Shown one piece after another: positions 34,917 through 45,195 of a stretch of 64,000 nucleotides of DNA. The position numbers were made by a program, and so were the translations under genes. The DNA is from Sipunculus nudus (lineage: Eukaryota > Annelida > Sipuncula > Golfingiida > Sipunculidae), in NCBI GenBank assembly GCA_026874595.1, contig CM049317.1, positions 60,672,618 through 60,736,617 on the forward strand. Direction: 5' to 3'. How positions within the stretch are numbered: position 1 is the first letter of the stretch; each line of letters opens with the position of its first letter. The notes under the pieces were generated by a model that made no database searches, was not told the DNA's origin, and worked only from the letters and a program-made list of their open reading frames with translations.

Positions 34917-37900
34917 ACAAGGGACCCATGGGTCATGGCGCTCAGCTTAAGTTTGAAATTTTTGCAAATGCAAAATATTCTATTTTAATGTTTTTCATTT
35001 ATATAAGCATATGAGAAGCTAAGAGGAAAGGAAACTCCTACTTGGTTATAGTAAAGTGCTAAATATATGATTGCAAACTAATACTCTGACAAGACTGTCA
35101 TGAAGAAAAACAGTATAAGTTTTGAGATACTGTGATGCATATGAAAAATTTACAGATGGACAGGCCAGTGGACAGAATAAACTAAACCTTTATTTCACTT
35201 TAAAGGAAATAATGCATTTAAGTATATATATAAGCCTATTATTTAAGCATATCCACTTTTTACATTAAAAAAGTTTTTATCTGATTAATTTTTTTTATTT
35301 ACAAGTTTTATAAATTTGTATTAAAAAACACTGAAAATATAAGTTAAAATATTAGAATTCAAAGTTGCAATCATTAGATATCCGGAGTGTAGCTCATATT
35401 GGGTCATATTATGCATACACATGGAGTTTTCAGTACGATTAATCTTATTCACCGAAATAAAATAAAAGATTCAGTAAATTTGGTAAAATAAAAACATATT
35501 TTCAAATAAAGTATACACACTGTTGGTTGAATGAGGGACAAACAATATCATTATGCTAATTACAATCTAAGCTATAATGTATTACTGGAATTGACAGTCG
35601 ATTTCACACCTGGTGAAGTTTTTACTCTTCTCAAGTAAGAAATTACTTATCTGATGAACATCCACACTTTCACTGCAATACACCACTTTGTGGACACAAT
35701 TAAATGTGCACTTTAATCATTGTAACCCTGGTGGTAAATACAAAATCTAAAATGTAGCATTGCATAGCCTAGAATAAAATGAAATACAGAAAATTATAAC
35801 ATTCATCTAGTTAATGCACCATCAACTAGATGGGGGGGGGGGGGGGGTGCAGGGCAGAGAGGAAGCCTGCTAGTAGTGGCCAAGCTGAGCCAAGGCAAGC
35901 TGCCTGGGGTGGGTTACATAATGCAAGTGAAGGCTGTACTGCAAGGTGGGCTAGATGTAAACAACACTTCACATGGTGTGTGAAAACTTGAATAAAAGCT
36001 TCTCTTTTCAATTCATTCCTTTGAAATTTCAGATTTTAAAAGATTAAATCCTTATGTATATATGCTGTGAAAATAAAATCGACAGTGCTTACAGGGAAGA
36101 ACATGCCACTGCCAAAGTTGGACAAAATTTAAGGTATTGATTTTTCATTTATGCTAATAACTTGAATAATTTGCAAAATTCAGATCTAATTTTGGGTAAA
36201 CAATTGAACCTTGATTAAATAAAGTTATATTCCTGAAACAAAAAAATTCTCCAGCTTCAGCAATTCTCATCTTAGGTGAGTAAATATATTTCTTGCTTTT
36301 ATAAAAAGTGCATTATGTTTGGGCCCATAACTTTAAACAAGGGACCTATGGGTCACGACGCTCAGCTGTTATATATGATAAAAAAATATTTTTTAGAAAT
36401 GAGGCACATGCTGGTTTTGTGTGGTAATAAATATAAGCTGTATTATGAGTTGTATGTATGATTTTGATAGTATCTTTGGAGACAGGGAAGAGGATTGATT
36501 TCATTTATTTTATTAACAAATGGAGTGCTATTGTCACACAGATTTTGACTTGGCCATATAACTTATAAGCAGAACATATAATATAAGAGTTTAACTATTT
36601 ATTAAAAAAATTACAAATATTGTCCCAAATATAATTTTTATTAAAAATAATAAGAGAATCATATGATTTTTTAAAATGAAATATAACTGATATGATTATT
36701 AAAATAATATTAAAGAATATATTCATGAATGCATTCATGAATACATTTTGAAAGTATTTGCACGAGTATTCATATACTTTCATTTTTACCTGAATTCCCA
36801 TTCTTTATGCAAGAAATTTTATAATGGAGTACATAATCATATTCGTATTTAAATACATTTACAAAGTATTTGCACCATGTCTGGTATTTATTCAGTTTTC
36901 ACCAAACAATGATTTTGAGAATCCAGAATATACAAAATTCACACATTTCAATAATGATCATAAGTACCTGGTTTTATGGCTTTTATTTATATTAAAAAAT
37001 AACTGTAAAAAATTCATTTTGGACTAATTTCACATGAATGTACACACTAGACACAGTAGGAATCTAGATTAATATTATCAACTGCATCTGTGTCTATCAT
37101 TAATTTCCTTCATATAATCCCTAATGATTAGTAATGAATAATATGATTTACTTCTTTATCATTAAAAATGAACTGAAAAATGCCATAGGTGACTGCATGG
37201 TGTTATTTGGAATATGTGACATTCTACCCATCGATACAAGATTCTTATATCATCAGTAACTGCAAGTTAATTTCCTGTTATTATAAACTAACAAATTCCT
37301 TTTCTATTTTTCTTTAATTTGTTATTAAAAACCAAGAAAAATTTATTAATTTATTGTTTTTGTTATGTTCTTGGTTAAAACTACTAGATGAGTTGGGTTG
37401 GACACCTGGATCAACTGTGGCTGGCCATAAGCTGCCTGGATTCTCGCCTCAAGCGTGCATAATTTGATGAAAGGTCAACAAGGTCAACATACAGGTGACT
37501 CAAGAGGGGCTGGAGAGAGCCAAAGTCTGACAGGGTCTCATAAAAAACATTAATAAAAGCTACAATATTTGGCCAATTTCTTTCAGCTTTCTAAACTAAA
37601 AAGCTGAAATCCTTATGTGTGCATGATATGAAAATTATATCAACAGTGCTCTCAGGAAACACACCTGCCATGGTCACAGTTGGGCAAAATTTAAGGTACT
37701 AATTTTATATTTATACTAATAACTTATAAAATTTGAAAAATTCAGAACTAATTTTGGGTATTCAATTGAATCTTGATTAAATAATGTTACATCCCTGACA
37801 ATAAAATCTCTAGCTTCAGCAATGCCCTTGTTAAGGGAGTAAATATATTTCTTGATTTTTTACAAAGTGCATTATGTTTGGGCCCATAACTTAAAAAAAA

Positions 37901-38933
37901 TACACAATACTGACATCATTTCTGGCATGTGCATAGCGAATTTATAGAAAAATATGTATATTATATATGATCAAAGTCAGATCAGTGGTTTTGATATTAG
38001 GCAGTCTTAAAGTGTAACAATGGGTTTTTAATGGAAAAATGAAGTTTTTTATTAATATCTCGAAGGAATTAAGTCCTAGTGACTAAATTCTTGGCATGAT
38101 AGGGGATTTTGGAGACATCTAACTGTAAGCCAAATTTAAGGAACTTAGAGATGAAGCTCGGGAGCTGAGCTCTAGCAAAGTGCATAACACTAGCTTGATG
38201 TAAACAATATGTGACATGGTGCTTGAAAACTTGAATAAAATCTACAGTTTCTGATCAACTGGTTTCAAATTTTTAATGTTAACAGTTGAAATGCTAACAA
38301 AAACATGCTTTGAAAATTAAATCCACAGCATTTACAGGAGAGAAACGTGCCATGGTCAAATTTGTGCAAAATTTAAGGTAAGAATTTTTTATTTTTGCTA
38401 ATATTTTTAAAAATTTAAAAGATTTTGATCTAATTTTGGGTATACAATTTAATTTTGATTGATAAAAGTAATATTACTGGAAAAAAAGTGCTTAGCTTAA
38501 ACAAGTTTTGTGTTCAGTGATCTAAGTTCTTTCCTGATTATTTACAAGATGCATTATGTTTGGGCCCATAACTTTTTTATATTATATAATACAAACCTAA
38601 TTTCTGGCATGTTCATAGGAACTATATAGAGGATTATTTATGGTAAATATGAGGTAAAACATATGAGTGGTTTTGATATTAGGCAGTCCTGAAGTTTGAA
38701 AATAGGTTTTTAATAAAAAATTGAGGTTTTTCCTCAATTTCTCAAAGGAACGAAGGCGCAAAGACCCATTTTTCGGATTGGTAGGAGATCTTGGGGACAT
38801 TTAACATTATGCCAAATTTTGGATTCCTTGGTCTTACGGTTTCAAAACATGCCACATCTACGGACGGACGGACGATGGGCAATGGACCATGACTATAGCT
38901 CAAATGACTTATAGTCAGCTGAGCTAAAAATAA
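34917..38933 (-). mobile_element. Family C elements, right cluster, inverted relative to the left cluster
   Basis: Palindrome ends (AACAAGGGACCYATGGGTC) occur at 34917 and 36333 and the hairpin start (CTCAGCTGACTATAAGTCA on the minus strand) at about 38932, with a CGGACGGACGGACG run beside it. Segments match the 25.0-27.3 kb cluster in reverse complement, for example 35820-36010 with 25710-25910 and 36335-36575 with 27100-27285. It would lie in the last ACBD5 intron. Confidence 0.6.
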
Positions 38934-40194
38934 CAATTCAACTGGTCACTAGTATAAACTGTACATATAAATAGATTATAAAGAATAACAATTGGCGGTT
39001 GAAGTGAAATTGCAGCACAGTGCACTGGTAAGAGTTTTCAGGATATGAAAATTCCACAGTTAAATGTCTAGGCTGAGCAGATTATATGATTGTACCTTGG
39101 TGCGAAAGTATTACTGGAATCAGAGAATATAAGGTTTATACCAAATATTAGACCTAGTGGTTAAGCCCAGAACCATACCCATTAAATACAACATCCTAGA
39201 ATGTTTTCATCATTAGGTAGTAAGGCTCAAGCAGGGAATGACCACTACCCGATAAAATCTTTAAAATATTATAATTTCTAAAATATCACTTTTTTTTCAT
39301 GATTTTCTCTTTTCAACATAATGGTTATGTTATCTGGACAGATCAAACCAAGCTACCTCTTTCAATTACGTCCAGTTTCAAGCACTGTCTGAGATCATAA
39401 AATTCTTAAAGATTAAAACTGCATGACCCTTGTGTCACTTTTTAAGGATCTTTGTTTACAACTCAAATGCTAGATTAACATAACATACTGGGGAAACCAA
39501 TTAATTATTTCTAAATATTTTAAATTCAAAGATGAAATGAGAAGATTGAATTTTATAAGAATAGTATTTCCATTAACTACCTGATAATCAGATTCTGTGA
39601 GTTTTTGACCATTCTCTGAAATTTCATGATTTGTAAGTAATAAAATTTCAAATTTCAGGACTTAGAAGGGAATTAACCCACTGCACAGAATCAACCTTAA
39701 AGGAGTACAGCCATGTTGGTTAGGGATTGTAGGCATTTAGAATTAAGCCCCACAATGCACCGGGGCTTCTAAATAGACCAGCAGCATGGGTATACATGGA
39801 GTGAAGAAGGTACAGGAGTCCGTTCAAAATCTTGGATAAGAATTGTTTCAAGGCAAAATACATAAACATGGGTTATTTATGTGGTAAGGACTTCAGGGTT
39901 AAGTATCATTTTGTTAGCATGCAAATGTGAAAACAAACGAAAGATGTCTCCTTTAAATGTAACAACTTGTAACTTTAAAGTTTGACAGTTGGGACAAGTA
40001 GTCCCAGCTATCACAACAGATCCCAACTGGAGGAGGTTTGTTTTGAGTAGAAATGACCCCTGGCAGAAAGGTAAGGGATTATAAGTCATATGAATGCTAT
40101 AATTAATCATGTTAGGAATGATATCACATACAAGAAAACTGCCAGGACTACACAGATGCAATGCAATTTTGATTTGATGTGACCACTATAAAGT

Positions 40195-40530
40195 TTTTGT
40201 GTTATCTCACTTTAACAGCTGCTATTTATGGCAAATTTCTCCGGGTTTCACCACCAGGGCTGGCACAGGGCAAAGCACTGTAATCAGACCTATGGGAGCT
40301 TGGTATCCCTTTGTGCATCCTACTTATGGTTTCAAACCCTAGAAACCTCACTATCATTTGTTTGATGCACAATGCAATAACATGTTCTCATCAGTCTGAA
40401 TACAAACCTTGTTCCTGTGGCAGCAATGGTGGTGAAACCCAGAAAATCTGGCTATACAGCAGCAGTTAAAGCGAAGGAGATCTGAAATGACTGCAGTGTA
40501 TAACCACTGCATAAGGAGCTTAACTTCAGG
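40195..40530. mobile_element. Foldback element copy 2
   Basis: Two inverted arms: left with 'accaccagggctggcac' and 'gtaatcagacc', right with 'ggtggtgaaaccc' and 'gtgtataaccactgc', around a short spacer. No ORF. Confidence 0.7.
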
Positions 40531-42011
40531 AAACAAAGTTTTGCCAAGGTAAGTACCACTGTGTTTGCCTCTACTAAACCCACTGCAAACATACATATTG
40601 TTATATATATAGCTGCTTTAGACTTGATGTTAAGTGCAAAGCACACAGCCAATACAGTCATAAAGCTTGAAATAAAACTGACAACAAGCAGTTGTGTTAA
40701 CTTGAAATGAAGCAGCTACAATGCTAGCTAATGAAACAAATTGTCCTTGCTCAATTACACAGTTTACTGATAAGTGAGGAAGGATTTGAGCTGATTTTTA
40801 GCTAGATAAAATTTAATCTGTGCTGGTATTTCAGCTGTTTCAGGACAGGATAGAATTTAACTGGAACTGGTATTTTTTAGCTTTTTCGGGATGGAACCAC
40901 AAGGGTTCATACTAACAGAAATGTCAAGGGTACAATTTATTATTAGAAGTTCATGGAATATTGATTTTTTTTAACACACATCTATGATTAAGCTGATGGT
41001 TGGTGGGTTGGGGTTATTTGTTTGTCTGTCACTGGTGTCAACATCCAGTTCTGGACTAGGGCAGACTGGGATACATGGAAGATTTTATAAATTTATTGAA
41101 ATAATCAAAGATGTCATTTTCTGTTTTGATAACCGGCATTTATGCACAGTATATCCATGCTAATTACTTATATTAAAATAAAAAGTTATTCTGAGTGAAC
41201 AGATGCTTATTTTCAGTAAGATGTGTACTGTTTTGTACTTGGTACGTAATGTAAAACTGATGTTATGATGAAATTTAGAACAATAATGAAAGAATTTTAA
41301 AACTGTAGGAAAATCAAATGTCATTACTGTTTCTTTTCCTAGGCTGTGCAAACTGTAAAAGTAATAAAACCCATTCATTTGTTGTTTTTTTTGTTATTTT
41401 ACAAATAAGACATCATTAAGTGGAGCTTATTTTTATATTGAACAAGGCAGAATTATGAAATACTGATCCATAGACAGTTACAAAGCATTTCTGTCTGCTT
41501 ACAGCCCTGGGTTATTCATTACCTCGACAATTAAAGTGGTTCAGAGTGATCCGAATCAGCACTGTGATTACTTTGTGAAAAAGGAATGGACTGGTGCATG
41601 GCTCAATTTTGTTACCACCCGCAGCTCCTCAATTGGCAGAGCAGGTAGCAAGTCTATGAATGTGGTATTTCTTGCAATCATCATCAAAAGCTTCTGGTTA
41701 TAGCTTTAGCAAATTAGCTTTTAAAACTTGCCATTTTATCTCCAAGTTGCCTGTCTTCCATGTATACTCCTTATTACTGCGGAGCACAGTCAAAACAAAA
41801 CTCATATAATGGGTTAGAAAATTAGGTGCAATCTTTCACAGAAGATTTAAATATGGACATCTTACAATGAAGTTATAAAATACAGACATCATAATCTGAA
41901 AAATATTCTATAACTGGTTCACTTTTTTATTTTAAATTTTGACTCTGGTTTGAAAATTTCATTTTTTATTTTGATACATAGTATATCACAGCATGTGCTA
42001 TGGCAAGCATG

Positions 42012-42373
42012 ACACATCCCTTAAGCAGTAGTTATACACTGCAGCCATTCTAGACCTCCTTTGCTTTAACTGCTGCATTGTATGGCAAGTTTTATTTTTA
42101 GTTCCTACACCAGGGCTGGCACAAGGCCAAGAATTGTAATCAGACTGATGCAAGTGTGGTATCGCATTGTGTATCAAAACAATGAAAGCAGGGTGTCGTG
42201 GGTTTAAAACTTTGAGTTCGACACACAATGTGACACTACGCTCTCATTTGTCTGATTATAATTCTTTGCACTGTGTCAGCCCTGGTGGTGAAACGCTGAG
42301 AATCTTGCTATACACAGTTGAAACTAAGGAGATATATACAACTGCGGTGTATAACCACTACGTGAGGAGTGTA
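42012..42373. mobile_element. Foldback element copy 3 (best preserved)
   Basis: Arms of about 165 bp (42012-42180 and 42205-42373) are inverted relatives over their whole length, separated by about 25 bp containing GTGGGTTTAAAACTTT. The ends are CATCCCTTAAGCAGTAGTTA at the left and its counterpart CACTCCTCACGTAGTGGTTA read inward from the right. No ORF; no clear target-site duplication. Confidence 0.75.
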
Positions 42374-42389
42374 CAAGCACAACAGATCA

Positions 42390-44480
42390 TAAAGTGGTCT
42401 GCCACCACATATGCGACCCACACAAAATGTTAAAAAGATGACAAGTTTAAGAAAGAGAAAGAGTAACATTCTATTATTCATATGGAATTTTTACATTTTT
42501 GAGGTGAACCAAGGGATGACTACTGGGTGTTAAACTGGTAACAATATTTAGAGTATACAGAAGTAAAATAATATTTTGAGATTATGTCCAGTTTTGAGAT
42601 TACATCAACTTTATAAATTTCTGAGCTTATGTTGGACTGATAACCATGCTTTGAGATTACAAGGGCAAAATAAAATTTTGACATTGTTGTGGCCTGATAT
42701 TTTTATAATTATATACAAATTATAATATTAAAAATTTTAGATTGTCATGGCAACTTCAGCCAAACAATTCTGGTATATTAAAGGAGTTTTGAGTTTAGAA
42801 CAAACAGAATGATAAGAGTGATTTATACCAATTAACACACTGATGAAAGCATTTTCTCTTTTATAATGAATACTCTGTTTCATCAACCTGTGTCCACCTG
42901 TTTAGAGATGAATTTCTGAACAGTGTATATATTTCAATAATTTCTGAGAAAGCTGCATATGGAAGTGACAGCCCAATGTAATAATCAAGAATATGTGTGT
43001 CTGGAGATCGACTTTTTCTGTTGCCAACGGTAAACTCTTTTAAAATTAAGGCAAAAAATGCCATTAACGTTTTTGCCAGTGTGTGAAAAAAACAGATGGT
43101 AGGTGGAAGGTACTTGTTTCTGAGTTTTTATGGGAATTTTTTACCGGAATCAATCTGGAAATCACAGCTATAATATGATTCAAAATGGGATCTGGCACAT
43201 TTAGAATTCATAAAGTCATTTTAAATGTTAGTGGTACCATGGACTGTAGTACAACAATTTAAAAGGAAAATAATGTTACTTGTTTCCACCTGCTGTCCTT
43301 GGAATTGTTATTTGATCTTTATGTATCCATACCAGTTTAGTTGAGGAAACAAGCTGGATTTCTCTCCTATAAGCGTGACCATGTTAAGAGCAAATTATTA
43401 TAGGAGGAATGACACAATGTTTAGCATTTACAACATTTTGGCGGTACATTTAGTGAGATTAGCATGGTATTTAATCAATTTTAAATTATTTCCAAACCCC
43501 AATATGAAAATTAAGTGTTTCTTTGAGTTGTTACAGTATAATTAAGATGTAGGTAGCTTCTTTCATTTGGTCACTGGTAGTGAATTTTATAAGAATGGCT
43601 ACCAGCAGTGTTCTATTCGCTGTATTTTAAAGGAATGGTTTGACATGTGATGCCATGCCAGAAAGATTTGTACATTTCAGTCAAGCTCCCGGAGATGGAA
43701 AGCTGCACATGTATATTTCAAACATGTATATTTCACTTTAAACATTTCTTAACAAGTTAAAAGCTCATGGCTAATATAACCTCCTTTACTAGAGAGCATT
43801 GATCTCCCGACAAGTGTATTTAAAATAAACTTCCAGTTTATGTTACACCATTTTTTGTGACTCTGTTCAATGATCTGACAAAATTAGATGTACAAGTATC
43901 CCTGCATGTGTAACCATTTTTGTTTTTGTTGTTACATTTTTTTTTAGTGTTTAAATAACATTATCTAATCAGCAACTATCAGGCAAGGTGTTTCTGCATA
44001 TGTCAAATTATCTCACTGCCATATGTTGGGTCTTTATGTTGTAAAATGTGGACTAGTTTCTCATATTTTTAAATAATTTGTTTCTTCTAAAATGTATACA
44101 TGGTTGGTGTTTATTCATTATTGAAAATTAGGTCCATTAATCTATACCCGAATTTTATTTTGCCTGAAAATGTAACTAATATAAATTTTTATAGCAAAAA
44201 CCAGGTGGACACAAGGAGATGGGATGAACTATGGTTATATTTAAGTCTGAGATCAACCAGAAGGCTTAAAAGTGCTTAAGATTAGAACAAATTAGCACAA
44301 TAATCAAAGAGTTAATGATTATGAAAGACTCCAGATAAAAGTTTCTGTTTAAATTGAACTGTTAATAAAGTAACAGAGTAACAGAAAGGTAACATGATTT
44401 TGAGCAAACAGACTTATTGCAAGTTTTGATTTAACACATTACTGACCAATGATGATTCAAGAAGGAGAAAGAAGTTTGTA
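42390..44480. other. No feature recognised (ACBD5 last intron)
   Basis: AT-rich, non-coding on both strands as far as can be seen; no complete repeat identified. Confidence 0.4.
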
Positions 44481-44483
44481 TTA

Positions 44484-44820
44484 GGCAAATAAAAAAGTTT
44501 GGTTCTCAGGCTCTTTTTTCAGAAATCAGTGTGGCCAGGCGATTGATTTACTTTTTTTTGTATGTTTTGATTAAAATGTCATATGATCAGGGAAAAGCAT
44601 GATAATAATAAAACATTTTTGCTTAACAGGTAAAAGAACTTATAACAAAGGAAATCTTATCGAAATTGTATTATTTTATCTTTTTTAAAGAAATGTCAGA
44701 GCAGCTGGAGCTCAAAATTGATAAGTTTCTGTTAAAAATAAAAATAGTAATTTTTTGATGAAGGGAGTTAAAACTGATGTGCACAGTGCCTGAGAACCAT
44801 ACCTTTTATTTTTTGTGGCC
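44484..44820. mobile_element. Harbinger-like MITE, copy 2 (complete)
   Basis: 337 bp between direct TTA trinucleotides (44481-44483 and 44821-44823). Inverted ends run from GGC, through an A-rich stretch, to TTTGGTTCTCAGGC; the right end is GCCTGAGAACCATACCTTTT then TTTTTTGTGGCC. TTA/TWA target duplications and GGC ends are typical of PIF/Harbinger derivatives. Confidence 0.85.
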
Positions 44821-45081
44821 TTATATTAGGCAGCATTAAGGTTTTCTGAGTATACATTTTTATAGAACATAGAAAATGAATAGAATCCTGAATATTCTCC
44901 TCTGGACTTAATGATACAAGTAAATGCATTTATAATCAATACCACAAATATGTCAAAAGTGAGAAATAAAAGAGTATAACAAAAACGAAACCATAAAACA
45001 ACACAGAAAATTTGATAAATGTACCAGGATGCATACAGATAATATTATTTGAGTGCACCAGACTTGTTTATCCAAAATAAA

Positions 45082-45195
45082 TTACCTTCCTCTCCGTCTG
45101 CTCAAAAACCTGATGATCCAATGAACAATAAAGGGCCACACAACCATGAAAAATAAAGTTCTTCCCGAAACATCCAAGAATGACCACCAAGGACG
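45082..45195 (-). CDS. ACBD5: ACBD5 membrane-anchor exon
   Basis: Encodes [11 protein letters not shown], the hydrophobic [17 protein letters not shown] and SRRRGR, then TAA at 45084-45082. Human ACBD5 has the counterpart RPSWWPF and WPFIAQWL. The last codon and stop (AGG TAA) contain a donor-like AG/GTAATT, so the coding end may instead be 45086 with splicing to 34709. Confidence 0.93.
   Translation of the reverse strand, partial: RPWWSFLDVSGRTLFFMVVWPFIVHWIIRFLSRRRGR

Noticed and set aside
25711-36011. Homologous ORFs at 25711-25908 (+) and 35826-36011 (-) with nearly the same 60-residue translation.
   Set aside because: They lie in inverted copies of the same dispersed element, end at a variable C/G homopolymer, match no known domain, and are explained by recent duplication rather than selection on protein.
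39877-40161. 94-codon minus-strand ORF.
   Set aside because: Runs into the foldback element, shows no domain and no splice sites around coding-like sequence.
41615-41665. tRNA-like A-box sequence (AATTGGCAGAGCAGG).
   Set aside because: No matching B box or acceptor-stem pairing follows; probably coincidence or a highly decayed SINE.
45082-45084. Treating the TAA at 45084 as the only ACBD5 stop.
   Set aside because: It overlaps a good donor and a phase-compatible acceptor exists at 34711 that restores the conserved tail; both ends are reported.
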